64,000 bases of DNA from Chryseolinea serpens (GTDB lineage Bacteria; Bacteroidota; Bacteroidia; Cytophagales; Cyclobacteriaceae): contig NZ_FQWQ01000001.1 in assembly GCF_900129725.1 (NCBI RefSeq), forward strand, positions 1,922,001 to 1,986,000, in the 5' to 3' direction. The position numbers and the translations under genes were made by a program. The notes below the pieces were generated by a model. It saw only the letters and a list, made by a program, of their open reading frames with translations. It was not told the DNA's origin and did no database searches. This document shows, one piece after another, positions 41,276-50,177 of this stretch; the stretch's first letter is position 1; each line of letters starts with the position of its first letter.

Positions 41276-41743
41276 ATGGAAAATCAAAAAGGATTATCAA
41301 AAGAAGAAATCAACAAAGCCATTGTGGGACGTTGGTTTACAGACTTCTGGGGTGAAACGTGTAACCTCAGCATCGTGGATGAATTGGCATCGCCGAATAT
41401 GTTGCTTCAATATTCGCTGCACGATCCCCGCCGCGGGCGACAAGACATCAAAGCTTTCATGACGGACTTCAGAGCAGCCTTTCCGGATTTAAAATTCTGG
41501 GGTGCTGCGGATCTTATCGCCGAAGGTGATTATGTGGTGGGTCGTTGGGAAGGCGGTGGCACGCACACCGGTCCTGCGTTCGGCGACTTTCTCGCCGGGT
41601 CGTTGCCGGCCGCTACCGGTCGTAAGATGCACTTCACAGGGACAACGGTTCTGAAACTGGAGAATGGCAAGATCGTGGAAGAGATCGGGCTTGACGATGG
41701 GGTTACGGCCTTGACGCAACTTGGTCTTATCAAAACATCGTGA
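41276..41743 (+). CDS. SnoaL-like / ester cyclase family protein
   Basis: A 155-residue NTF2-fold protein. GRQDIKAFMTDFRAAFPDLKFWGAADLIAEGDYVVGRWEGGGTHTG and GRKMHFTGTTVLKLENGKIVEE are typical of SnoaL-like polyketide cyclase relatives. It follows the MFS gene after 76 bp and ends just before a strong terminator, so it may be the last gene of the cluster or separately expressed. Reaction unknown. Confidence 0.85.
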   Translation: MENQKGLSKEEINKAIVGRWFTDFWGETCNLSIVDELASPNMLLQYSLHDPRRGRQDIKAFMTDFRAAFPDLKFWGAADLIAEGDYVVGRWEGGGTHTGPAFGDFLAGSLPAATGRKMHFTGTTVLKLENGKIVEEIGLDDGVTALTQLGLIKTS

Positions 41744-41749
41744 TCAAAT

Positions 41750-41777
41750 AAAAAGCCGGGGTATGCCCGGCTTTTTT
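41750..41777 (+). terminator. Strong rho-independent terminator
   Basis: AAAAAGCCGGG (41750-41760) pairs perfectly with CCCGGCTTTTT (41766-41776) around the loop GTATG and runs into further T residues. It closes the GH88-MFS-SnoaL block 7 bp after the SnoaL stop codon. Confidence 0.92.
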
Positions 41778-41845
41778 AAAATCATTTTGAACTGCCTCAT
41801 CTTTGTTAAAGCTTCGGCGAGGAAAGAATGGCGCTAAGGGGATCG

Positions 41846-42355
41846 TTATGGTGGCGTAAAATATTCCATAAACACCACCTTGCCCGCTTTGACGTATACG
41901 ATCATGTAATGCTTTGCATCGCTCCCCCTCAGCACGAGGTATCTTGAGATCGACGTTATCTTATAGGCCTCGAGTGCTTTGATGACCTCGGCCACGGTCA
42001 TCCCGATGCCGATGCCTTGTTTGGTCTTAAATTTTGAAGTTTCCACATCGGCATGGATCACCGAGGCATCGCCCTGGCTTGTTTTGAGGACAATAAAAAT
42101 GTCGCTCCCGAAGGCATAGCGGAACGCAGTGTCGATGGCGTTGTTCTCATATTTACTCCGCACTGGTTGTTTTTGGATCTGAGGACCCGGTATGGATGAT
42201 GAGAGGTGCTTCATTGGATCTGTTCCAAAACCGAAGAGATCGGTGATGAGATTGTCATCGCGAACGATCAGGCTATCGCTTTTCACTTGGATGACCTCTT
42301 GGGCGAGTATTCGCGTGACACCAAAAATAAAGACGAACTGCAAAAAGAACTTCAT
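41846..42355 (-). CDS. Small exported protein, paralogue of the 4.4-6.0 kb proteins
   Basis: A 169-residue protein starting MKFFLQFVFIFGVTRILAQ, a signal peptide; a longer frame is open upstream but lacks this logic. The C-terminal half contains GIGIGMTVAEVIKALEAYKI, an SmpA/OmlA-like motif, and ends GKVVFMEYFTPP, resembling the end of the product at 5489-6001. Function unknown. Isolated minus-strand gene downstream of the GIN-type gene. Confidence 0.7.
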   Translation of the reverse strand: MKFFLQFVFIFGVTRILAQEVIQVKSDSLIVRDDNLITDLFGFGTDPMKHLSSSIPGPQIQKQPVRSKYENNAIDTAFRYAFGSDIFIVLKTSQGDASVIHADVETSKFKTKQGIGIGMTVAEVIKALEAYKITSISRYLVLRGSDAKHYMIVYVKAGKVVFMEYFTPP

Positions 42356-42475
42356 GGCAATTACCGCCAATGGCGATGGGTTTTGAAAGTCTACCTGAAC
42401 AGCCAATATAAACATTATTGCTGAGTTTATTTCAAGATACTTTCCGTTCCCCATGACCCTGCACCAGGGATGGCA

Positions 42476-43201
42476 TCATTTTGGCGAACCGATGGTGACC
42501 ACATCATTCTTTTTCGCCAGCGTCACTTCTGCGGCGGTAGTGAAGGACGTTTTAAACGTCTGCGCGCCGAACCCCTCTTGCAACGTAGCATCATACACAT
42601 TGGAGAGATCGAGGTTTATAACATGTACCCGCTCTGAAATGACCAACGACGAATTGCCCGAGCCCTCAACAAACAGGGTCTCAAAAAAAGTGTGATACCC
42701 CGCGGCCGTCGAGGCGAGATGACTTTTATGGAGAAAGAATGAAAAAGAAGGGCGCTTCAAAAAATCATAGCCGCCGTTCAAGTCGATGTTGCTGGAATCC
42801 GAAACCACCACCGCGCCGCTGGGCAAGTACAGAATCAGCTGATTGGCTTTCTTATTGCCCGGACAACATGCGGGAAAACGCAGGTGCAACGTATCGTTCG
42901 ATGGAACAACACCAAGGGCTGATGCATATTCGCGCGCCACCTCCAATCGCAAGGAGTCTGAGGCGATGATACGGCAATTGGACAGGTTCGACAAGGAAAT
43001 GACTTTTGCCTCCTTCAGAGGAACCCGCTCATACTTCAACTTATCATGAGAGCTATAGTGATAATCACTGTTCTTGAACTTGAGATTGATGGTCGCCGTG
43101 GTTAAGCCAATTAAAACAAAACTTATCAACACCAGCACCAACAAAACTACATTGCTGGCCTTCACACGTTTTTTGAATTTTATCTCGCCTTGTTGTTTCA
43201 T
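42476..43201 (-). CDS. Membrane-anchored protein, GIN/DUF2807-like
   Basis: A 241-residue protein with a basic N-terminus, one transmembrane helix at about 16-38 (VVLLVLVLISFVLIGLTTATI) and a beta-rich extracytoplasmic part with alternating short strands (LILYLPSGAVVVSDSSNIDLNG, LFVEGSGNSSLVISERVHVINLDLSNV). The pattern resembles the GIN (DUF2807) putative adhesin fold; the match is by pattern only. Its start lies 5 bp from the GntR stop, making it the last gene of the GntR/ABC operon. Confidence 0.65.
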   Translation of the reverse strand: MKQQGEIKFKKRVKASNVVLLVLVLISFVLIGLTTATINLKFKNSDYHYSSHDKLKYERVPLKEAKVISLSNLSNCRIIASDSLRLEVAREYASALGVVPSNDTLHLRFPACCPGNKKANQLILYLPSGAVVVSDSSNIDLNGGYDFLKRPSFSFFLHKSHLASTAAGYHTFFETLFVEGSGNSSLVISERVHVINLDLSNVYDATLQEGFGAQTFKTSFTTAAEVTLAKKNDVVTIGSPK

Positions 43202-43206
43202 TGGAA

Positions 43207-43575
43207 TTATGCATTTTGTTTTTTATACTTCTTATAAAGGGGTTCCAGGTCATCGAGGTCCATTTGCAAAAGTTGGAGGCCTTTAAAAAACGAAGGCATC
43301 TCCTTCTGCATAAACTCTGACCGCCGGTACTCCAGCGCATTTTTTGGCCCGTCGGGAGACACAAACAAGCCGACGCCACGTTGGTTGTAGAGAATATCTT
43401 TCTGCTGAAGAAATTCATACGTCCGCATCACTGTGTTGGGGTTGACCTCCAACAACACTGCCAGCTCCCTGACGGCGGGTATGCGTTGCCCGACACTCCA
43501 CGTTTTTGATATGATCTTCTCGCAAACGAAGTCGGCGATCTGTAAATAAATGGGCTGGGTTTCTTTGAATTCCAT
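43207..43575 (-). CDS. GntR-family regulator, YtrA subfamily
   Basis: A 122-residue regulator with an N-terminal GntR winged helix (PIYLQIADFVCEKIISKTWSVGQRIPAVRELAVLLEVNPNTVMRTYEFLQQKDILYNQRGVGLFVS) and only a short helical C-terminal tail. This is the YtrA type that usually controls its own ABC transporter operon. It follows the permease gene by 12 bp; likely the operon's autorepressor. The effector is probably envelope-active, as in other YtrA systems (inference). Confidence 0.92.
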   Translation of the reverse strand: MEFKETQPIYLQIADFVCEKIISKTWSVGQRIPAVRELAVLLEVNPNTVMRTYEFLQQKDILYNQRGVGLFVSPDGPKNALEYRRSEFMQKEMPSFFKGLQLLQMDLDDLEPLYKKYKKQNA

Positions 43576-43587
43576 TCGATTATCCGG

Positions 43588-44397
43588 TTATAATTCCTTT
43601 TCCTTCAACCGGAAATAGGAGGCCAGCCACAAGAGCGGAGTCACCAAAAACTTGAAAAAAATAATGACACTGCCAACCAATACGTACGGTATGACGATCA
43701 CCTTGTTATCTCCACTGGGTTCCACAATTTCGTAGGAACCAATTCCCTCTAAAAACCGTCCTTGTGGAAGTAACATGTGAACCAGTAAATAGAGCAGGAT
43801 AAAGCAGACCCAAAGCAAACCAAGACCTACCATCGCTTTGAAGAGACCATGTTTGTTGAAATAAATGGAGGCGAGTATAAATCCGGCCTGGATCGGAAAG
43901 TACAGGTAGAACAAATCGGTTAATGGCCCTTCAGAGAAGGGGTTTTCATAGTCATTCAAATGGAGAATATTGATCACTCGCCAATGCGTGTCAAATTTCC
44001 AATTGGCAATGTTTACCACCGTCGCGTCGATCACATAAAAAATAGCGGAGTATACGACAAAGAACACGAACACCCCGAAAAAAATGTTGCACAGAAATTT
44101 CTCACCTGCCGACACCGGCGTCAACAAATAGTTGATGGCTTTCGGTTTGACACCCAGCTCGGAAAACAACATTCCCGACGAAAGACAACCCGCTAAAAAT
44201 AATGTCGCAAAATAGTAAGCCACCTGGTTCCTTTCTTGAAAGAGAGAAGGATTGGTAAAGGTGAGGTATACGCCCAGCCACAAAATTAAAAAAGCGCTGA
44301 TCGCGAGGTAAAGAAGACCGTAGATCTTACGGTTCTCAAAGGCATATTTCTTGAAGAAAAGAAATGTACGGTTAAAAGGAATCGTCTGAGATGTCAT
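43588..44397 (-). CDS. ABC transporter permease (ABC-2 type)
   Basis: A 269-residue membrane protein with about six hydrophobic segments (IYGLLYLAISAFLILWLGVYL, FFGVFVFFVVYSAIFYVI, LLWVCFILLYLLVHML, VLVGSVIIFFKFLVTPLLWLASYF). No conserved motif beyond the hydrophobic pattern, as usual for ABC-2 permeases. Its start overlaps the ATPase stop by 4 bp (44394-44397), so the two form a transporter. Substrate unknown. Confidence 0.82.
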   Translation of the reverse strand: MTSQTIPFNRTFLFFKKYAFENRKIYGLLYLAISAFLILWLGVYLTFTNPSLFQERNQVAYYFATLFLAGCLSSGMLFSELGVKPKAINYLLTPVSAGEKFLCNIFFGVFVFFVVYSAIFYVIDATVVNIANWKFDTHWRVINILHLNDYENPFSEGPLTDLFYLYFPIQAGFILASIYFNKHGLFKAMVGLGLLWVCFILLYLLVHMLLPQGRFLEGIGSYEIVEPSGDNKVIVIPYVLVGSVIIFFKFLVTPLLWLASYFRLKEKEL

Positions 44398-45239
44398 ATT
44401 TCCTGATGGCTATTGAGTATGGACTTCATTTTTTTGGGGTTGGCCATGGCGGCTTTATAAAGCAATTCCAAATCGACGTTGCTTTCCGTCGCATCCGTAT
44501 TGAGCGCGACGATCGTATTGCCGCGCAAGATCGACTCCGAAAACAACGCATCTTTCAGGTCGTCGGGATCAAAGGAAATTTTGAAAAGCAGTTTGCGCGA
44601 CACGGCGTCAAGACTTTGTTTTAACAGGATCTCCGTGTCGTTGAGAATAAGGACCTCATCGATCAGGTTTTCAAGATCCTGGACCTGGTGCGAGCTGATC
44701 AAAATGGTCCGGGAGTCCGTTGCCGCACCGGCAATCACTTTGCGGAGTTGCCCTTTGCTGATGATGTCCAGTCCGTTGGAAGGTTCATCCATCAAAAGCA
44801 CCGACACGTTGCTGGCCACTCCAAAACTTATGAATACCTTCTTCTTCTGGCCGTAGCTCATGCCTTGCAGCAAACTGTCGGGAGGAATGTCAAAAGATTC
44901 GACGAAGTCATAAAAGGCCGACTTGTCGAAATTGGGATAAAATGGACTGTGGTATTTCACAAAATCCGAAATGGAGATGTTCGGCAGGTGAAATTCTTCC
45001 GGCACCATAAAGATGTCCTCCAAAAAACCCGGTTCCCGTCGCGAGGGGACGAACCCATTCACCTGAATGTTCCCACCCTTCGGATACAAGAGACCGGCAA
45101 TGGCATACAATAGTGTAGATTTCCCAGTCCCGTTCTTACCCAGGATCCCGCAAACATGGCCTGGCTCAAGGGTTGTGGAAACCCCTTTGAACACATGATT
45201 TTTTCCATAATGGAAATGCAAATCCTGAATCGCGATCAT
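44394..45239 (-). CDS. ABC transporter ATP-binding protein
   Basis: A 281-residue ATPase with Walker A GKNGTGKST (residues 35-43), signature SYGQKK in place of LSGGQ, Walker B VLLMDEPSNGLD and the switch histidine in ISSHQVQDLE. First gene of the operon ATPase-permease-GntR-membrane protein. Its C-terminal extension (about 210-281) is typical of the YtrB/YxlF-like efflux or antibiotic-response class. Confidence 0.93.
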   Translation of the reverse strand: MIAIQDLHFHYGKNHVFKGVSTTLEPGHVCGILGKNGTGKSTLLYAIAGLLYPKGGNIQVNGFVPSRREPGFLEDIFMVPEEFHLPNISISDFVKYHSPFYPNFDKSAFYDFVESFDIPPDSLLQGMSYGQKKKVFISFGVASNVSVLLMDEPSNGLDIISKGQLRKVIAGAATDSRTILISSHQVQDLENLIDEVLILNDTEILLKQSLDAVSRKLLFKISFDPDDLKDALFSESILRGNTIVALNTDATESNVDLELLYKAAMANPKKMKSILNSHQEI

Positions 45240-45408
45240 ATCGTGTGTATTAGTGTACTACTTGATTAGTACACCAAGGTAGATAAATTTTTATTCAAGT
45301 TCCAAATCCTCAAAAAAATAAAATTATCTCGGCTGAAAAAGCGGCACACGAGGCGCTGATGACGCATTCGCTACAAACGACATCCCCAGGCTTATCCGGA
45401 GACATGGC

Positions 45409-46035
45409 CTACATCGCCAGCATCACGGCCACATAGTGACAGACCGCCGCCGTCAGTGCAAACAGGTGCCATACGGCGTGGGTGTACAGGTATTTGTCCC
45501 ACACATAAAAAAAAATCCCTACAGAATATAGACCAGCACCGACAAAAAGCAAGATGATTACAGCCAGGGGCAGGTGCTCAAAAAATGTTCGTCCGCCCAC
45601 CACCATGATCCATCCCATCAAAAAGTAGATGATGATGGAAACCATTTCAAACCGGCCCGTATACCGCAGCTTAAAGACGATACCGACGGCCGTCAATCCC
45701 CAGAGGATGGACAGCAAAGAGATGCCAAAGGAGTCGTTCATATAGATCAGGAGGAATGGCGTGTAGGTTCCGGCGATCATAAAGAAGATACCGATGTGAT
45801 CAAATATTTTGAAGATCCTTTTTACTTCCCGGTCTTGCGCCAGGTGAAATATGGTAGAAGAGATGAAGAGCAGTAAAAAACAAAAACCATAGATGCCCGA
45901 TCCCACAATACCGGCCGTGTTGTCGTGCGCGGTAGCCAATCCCGTCAATACGGGCAGGCCGCTGATGCCAAAAAGCGCTCCCATGCCGTGGATCAGGCCG
46001 TTGACGATCTCTTGTTTCCGTGAATACGCCTCCAT
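45409..46035 (-). CDS. Hemolysin III family (PAQR/YqfA-type) membrane protein
   Basis: A 208-residue seven-helix membrane protein. EIVNGLIHGMGALFGISGL with the first conserved His, SSTIFHLAQDREVKRIFKIFDHIGIFFMIAGTYTPFLL and the C-terminal HAVWHLFALTAAVCHYVAVM contain the Ser/His/Asp/His set of PAQR proteins thought to bind zinc. Physiological role unclear. Stand-alone gene. Confidence 0.92.
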   Translation of the reverse strand: MEAYSRKQEIVNGLIHGMGALFGISGLPVLTGLATAHDNTAGIVGSGIYGFCFLLLFISSTIFHLAQDREVKRIFKIFDHIGIFFMIAGTYTPFLLIYMNDSFGISLLSILWGLTAVGIVFKLRYTGRFEMVSIIIYFLMGWIMVVGGRTFFEHLPLAVIILLFVGAGLYSVGIFFYVWDKYLYTHAVWHLFALTAAVCHYVAVMLAM

Positions 46036-46235
46036 GGGTTATCCTGCTTCTGAAGCTTTCTTTATTAATAACCCCGTTGGCTACCCGAAAGTTTTTTGGG
46101 GATGGTTAGTCCATTCGGTAAGGAGGTTTGGAATCTCAAGCTTTTCGCGGGTTCACGGACGGATAGGGCTTTCTACCCTTTGTAACCTTAACGCCGCTTT
46201 CGGCGTCCAACGCGCTGGATCCAAACCTTACCGAC

Positions 46236-48611
46236 ATGATAGCCAATTACCTCAAAGTCGCCGTCCGGCACCTGCTGAAAAACAAGCTCTATGTTTTGAT
46301 CAACACCCTCGGTATGGGGATCGCGATCGCCTGCGCCATGACCGTCTATTTGCTGATCGCCTACAATATTGAATTTGACAACACCGTAGACAAAACCAGG
46401 GTGGAGCATGTGGTGAAGGTGGTACATCACCGGAAAGCCAACAGTGGCGATGCCTTCAAAGAGCTGGTGGCGCCGCTGCCCCTGGGACCTGCTGCCCTCC
46501 ACGACATCGCCGGCATCACCCGCTTCACCCGCTATTGCAGCGACGGGGGCTATCTGAGCCATGGCGAAAAAGGTTTTCACGAAACCATCTTCTTTGCCGA
46601 TTCCAGCTTTCTGAACATGTTCACCCCCGGGCTGGCCCGGGGCACTTGCAAAAGCTTTGATGACAAGAGTTCTATTTTTATCAGTGAAAAGTTTGCCTTG
46701 AAATATTTTGGTGCCGAAGATCCCCTGGGGAAAGAGATGATCGTTTCATTCAATAACAAGAAATTAAATGTTGTTGTCGGGGGCGTGCTCAAAGATGCTC
46801 CCTTTAATTCAACGTTCACGGAGAACATCCTGATGCGGATCGAGAACTATCTTGATCTTTACCAGATCCAAGACCAGGATTGGGCCTCTGCTCACACGGC
46901 TTCGGTCTTGTTTGAGCTAACGGATATAACACGCGCCGGGGCGATCGGCGATCAGCTAAAAAAATATGCTGCCCTTCAGAATGCTGCGGTGGAGGAGGCG
47001 GGGTCGGTTGGTTATGAGTTGATCCCATTCAATCAACCTGTTTCTCCAAACGATGTCCGGCGGTCTGATCTTCATCTTCGCATTCCTTCTATTGCCTTGT
47101 CGATCTTCACGACGCTTGGGGGGATCATCCTGCTGATCGCCTGTTTCAATCTTACCAATACGACCCTGGCCCTTTCGGTGAAACGTTTGAAAGAGATCGG
47201 CATTCGCAAGGTCGCCGGCTCGAACGGTTTCCAGATCGGTCTCCAATTCTTCAGCGAGATCCTGTTGACGGTGACGTTATCGGCGGGTGCTGCCTTTGTG
47301 TTATCGCTCTATATTATCCCGGAATTTGCCGCGATGTGGGAACTCCCTTATGGACTCCGGGAACTGAGCAGCATGAACATGGTGATCGCGTTGGCCATTC
47401 TTCTTTTTGCCAGCGCCGTGTTGGCAGGCCTCTACCCCGCCGTGTTCGGGAGCCGGCAAAGCCCGTTGCGTCTATTCAGGGGTGGCAAAAATCCTGGCGG
47501 CACAAACCTCTTCACCCGGAGCCTGCTCGTGATGCAATTCGCCCTTTGCACGATGGTGCTGATCGCCGGAATTATTTTCACGCGCAACGCTACTTACCAG
47601 GACAACATCCGTTTTGGCTACGACAAAGACATGCTCATCACGGCGCTCATACAAGGCCCGCATGAGGCCGAGGCACTCCGCGAAGCGATACAGGAGGATC
47701 ACAGGATCATCGGAACGTCGCCTTCCTTACATCATTTCGCTTTTATAAACGCACCCGAAAGACCAGCCGTGCTCGCGGGAGAAAAATTTAATGCCACCGT
47801 CTATGAAGTCGGCCGCGATTATTTTTCGACCGTAGGGTTGAAACTCATCTCCGGCAAATTATTTCCCGAGACCGACACGGTCGACCGCCGGTCTGTCGTG
47901 GTGGACGAAAATTTTATAAAACAAAATCACCTGGCCGATCCTTTGGAGGCGAAGGTTGAAGTGGAAGGCGAAACGTTGACCATCGTGGGTGTGGTGAGCA
48001 ATCACCTGACGGACCTGGAGAGCAACAACACCGAAAACTACATCTACCGGCTTGCCAAACCCAGCCAGTACCAGATCCTGGTGGTAAGAGCAGAGGCCGC
48101 GACTTTATCGGAGACCCGACAGTACATTGACCAGCAATGGAAAAAGCTCTATCCCGACAAACCGCTGCAGACAGACCTGCAATCCGAGATCGTATATCAG
48201 GAAGCGAATATCTACAACCGGAACCTCAGCAAGATCTTTTTTTTCATGACGGTTTTGGGATGCCTGTTATCTGTTTCGGGTCTTTATGCCATGGCCAACC
48301 TCAACATGACCCGTCGAACAAAGGAGATCGGTGTGCGCAAAGTGTTGGGCGCTTCTGTGGCCAGCATTTTGAAACTCGTGAACAGGGAGTTTGCCGTGAT
48401 CCTTTTGATCGCCGTGCTTTTGGGTGGGTATGGTGGCTTTCGTCTTACGGATGGGCTACTGGCGAGTCTTTTCGCACAACACATCAATGTGGATATACTT
48501 ACGATATTGAGCAGCGGGATGTTCGTGTTCCTGGCCGGGATCTTTTCCACGAGCCTCACCATCTGGGCGGGAGCAAATATGAATCCGGTTCAGGCGCTGA
48601 GAAGTACATAG
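46236..48611 (+). CDS. FtsX-like / MacB-type ABC transporter permease
   Basis: A 791-residue permease. It starts directly with the first helix (MIANYLKVAVRHLLKNKLYVLINTLGMGIAIACAMTVYLLI), without the cytoplasmic prefix seen in the 1820-4396 protein. Two MacB core/FtsX units follow; the FtsX blocks carry KEIGIRKVAGSN and KEIGVRKVLGASVASILKLVNREF. No ATPase is encoded nearby. The following small gene (48657) lies in the same frame after 45 bp. Substrate unknown. Confidence 0.92.
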   Translation: MIANYLKVAVRHLLKNKLYVLINTLGMGIAIACAMTVYLLIAYNIEFDNTVDKTRVEHVVKVVHHRKANSGDAFKELVAPLPLGPAALHDIAGITRFTRYCSDGGYLSHGEKGFHETIFFADSSFLNMFTPGLARGTCKSFDDKSSIFISEKFALKYFGAEDPLGKEMIVSFNNKKLNVVVGGVLKDAPFNSTFTENILMRIENYLDLYQIQDQDWASAHTASVLFELTDITRAGAIGDQLKKYAALQNAAVEEAGSVGYELIPFNQPVSPNDVRRSDLHLRIPSIALSIFTTLGGIILLIACFNLTNTTLALSVKRLKEIGIRKVAGSNGFQIGLQFFSEILLTVTLSAGAAFVLSLYIIPEFAAMWELPYGLRELSSMNMVIALAILLFASAVLAGLYPAVFGSRQSPLRLFRGGKNPGGTNLFTRSLLVMQFALCTMVLIAGIIFTRNATYQDNIRFGYDKDMLITALIQGPHEAEALREAIQEDHRIIGTSPSLHHFAFINAPERPAVLAGEKFNATVYEVGRDYFSTVGLKLISGKLFPETDTVDRRSVVVDENFIKQNHLADPLEAKVEVEGETLTIVGVVSNHLTDLESNNTENYIYRLAKPSQYQILVVRAEAATLSETRQYIDQQWKKLYPDKPLQTDLQSEIVYQEANIYNRNLSKIFFFMTVLGCLLSVSGLYAMANLNMTRRTKEIGVRKVLGASVASILKLVNREFAVILLIAVLLGGYGGFRLTDGLLASLFAQHINVDILTILSSGMFVFLAGIFSTSLTIWAGANMNPVQALRST

Positions 48612-48656
48612 CATCCCGACAAAACCGATAACCCTTATTGCAACAGACACGACGAA

Positions 48657-48890
48657 ATGAAACCCGTTATCTATCCCAATCCCGCCGATGAATTCATACG
48701 GATCGACAACAGCAACCTGTGTATAAACCTATACACGGCATTGGGCCATGAAGTGCCGATTGTGGTGACACCCCGGAGCGATGGCCAGTACATGCAGGTA
48801 AGACATCTGCCGGAAGGCATGTATTTCATCCGCACAAACGATCATGAAAATATTGCATTACAAAAAGTGATCGTTCTACACGACCGGTGA
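48657..48890 (+). CDS. Orphan type IX secretion C-terminal sorting domain
   Basis: A 77-residue product that is essentially a complete Por secretion/T9SS type A sorting domain: VIYPNPADEFIRID (start motif YPNP), LYTALGHEV in the middle, then LPEGMYFIRT and the end LQKVIVLHDR. Normally this is the tail of a large secreted protein. Here it lacks a signal peptide and cargo. It is in frame with the upstream FtsX gene but separated by its TAG stop. It may be a remnant of a lost T9SS cargo gene. Confidence 0.75.
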   Translation: MKPVIYPNPADEFIRIDNSNLCINLYTALGHEVPIVVTPRSDGQYMQVRHLPEGMYFIRTNDHENIALQKVIVLHDR

Positions 48891-48906
48891 GGACGGCAAG
48901 CCTGCA

Positions 48907-49632
48907 TCATCCTTTTTCCAAAAGCCATCGCATCGGCGACTGTCTTTTCTCCGGCACCAGCCCGTAGCGGTTGATGCTTTTTTCTTTTATAAATTCCAAC
49001 GCTTCGTCGATCGAGTCGGTCACCAGGATGAGTTGAAGGTCTTCGTCGGAGATGGTGTGTTTCTTTTTCATCCATTCGAGTTGATCGACCAGGTCTTTGT
49101 AGAAATCGCGGTCGAAGATAATGATCGGGAAGGGCAAGATCTTTTTGGTTTGGGTGAGGGTGACGGCCTCGAAGAATTCGTCCATCGTGCCAAAGCCGCC
49201 GGGCAGGACAATAAAGGCAAAGGAATATTTGATGAGCAGTGTTTTCCGGACAAAAAAGTAACGGATGCTTACCCACTTGTCGAGATAGGCGTTGGGGGCT
49301 TGTTCCGAGGGCAGCATGATGTTGCAGCCCACAGACCTGCCGCCAACCTCTTTGGCACCCCGGTTCGCCGCTTCCATGAGGCCGGGTCCGCCGCCGGTCA
49401 TGATGGTGAATCCCATCTTGGCAACGCGCGCCGCCAGGTGCCGGGCTTCGGAATAGAACGGATGCTTTTCATCAAACCGGGCCGATCCAAAAAAGGTGAC
49501 GCAGGGTCCCACAAAATGCAGGGCCCGGAATCCCTTTATGAATTCGACAAACACTTTTATGATAAATCGGAATTCCCCCCACCGCGATTGCGGCCCCGAA
49601 AGAAATTCAATCTCTGATCCTGATTTCCGCAT
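48907..49632 (-). CDS. LOG-family (TIGR00730) nucleotide phosphoribohydrolase-like protein
   Basis: A 241-residue protein of the LOG / 'lysine decarboxylase-like' family, a Rossmann fold that in characterised members cleaves cytokinin riboside or other nucleoside 5'-monophosphates. Signature motifs are GGGPGLMEAANRGA and PGGFGTMDEFFEA, with the catalytic Arg/Glu of the latter. Distal gene of a minus-strand run with DUF892 and coiled-coil genes, thus probably part of the low-oxygen regulon. Confidence 0.92.
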   Translation of the reverse strand: MRKSGSEIEFLSGPQSRWGEFRFIIKVFVEFIKGFRALHFVGPCVTFFGSARFDEKHPFYSEARHLAARVAKMGFTIMTGGGPGLMEAANRGAKEVGGRSVGCNIMLPSEQAPNAYLDKWVSIRYFFVRKTLLIKYSFAFIVLPGGFGTMDEFFEAVTLTQTKKILPFPIIIFDRDFYKDLVDQLEWMKKKHTISDEDLQLILVTDSIDEALEFIKEKSINRYGLVPEKRQSPMRWLLEKG

Positions 49633-49640
49633 GGTCTATT

Positions 49641-50141
49641 CTATAACAATACTCTTTCTTCGGTCCATTCATGAAAGAAAAGCTCCAGCAATTCGCGCTC
49701 GTTGTTCTTTTCCCAATGCACGATCGTTTCCAGCAGGGCGGCCGGAGTCTCCAACCCGAGTGTCTCCACATAGTTCAGGGACGCTTCATAGGCGCTGGCT
49801 TTATACTGGCTGATCCGCAACAGTTCGCCGACGAACACGTGGTCCAGCACCGCGGGGTCGTGCGCATACTGGACCCGGTTGTATAACTCGTTGATGAGTT
49901 CGTCCACCACATGGGTATGACACGACCGGGGTTCGCGGTTCAAATAAGAAAATACGCGATCGATCTTCGTTCTTTTCGGATCGCAGCTTTCCAGGTAACG
50001 CTTCAGAATATCGCGGAGCCTGGCAGAGTGAATGATGGCGGTCATTTTTGACAAGCCTTCTTTTAGTTTTGCCTCGGCTTGGTACAGCGTTCCCAGCTCC
50101 ACTACCAACGCTTCTTCCAGTGAATTGATGTTGTATTTCAT
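49641..50141 (-). CDS. DUF892 (YciE/YciF) ferritin-like protein
   Basis: A 166-residue four-helix protein. The start SLEEALVVELGTLYQAEAKLKEGLSKM and the later VGELLRISQYKASAYEASLNYVETLG and WEKNNERELLELFFHEWTEE fit the ferritin-like YciE/YciF family linked to stress responses. The canonical diiron ligands are only partly recognisable by eye. It lies 36 bp from the upstream gene and 8 bp before the LOG gene. Confidence 0.72.
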   Translation of the reverse strand: MKYNINSLEEALVVELGTLYQAEAKLKEGLSKMTAIIHSARLRDILKRYLESCDPKRTKIDRVFSYLNREPRSCHTHVVDELINELYNRVQYAHDPAVLDHVFVGELLRISQYKASAYEASLNYVETLGLETPAALLETIVHWEKNNERELLELFFHEWTEERVLL

Positions 50142-50177
50142 AGAGGTGTTTTTTTATTTCAATACGCTTCTTTTATT

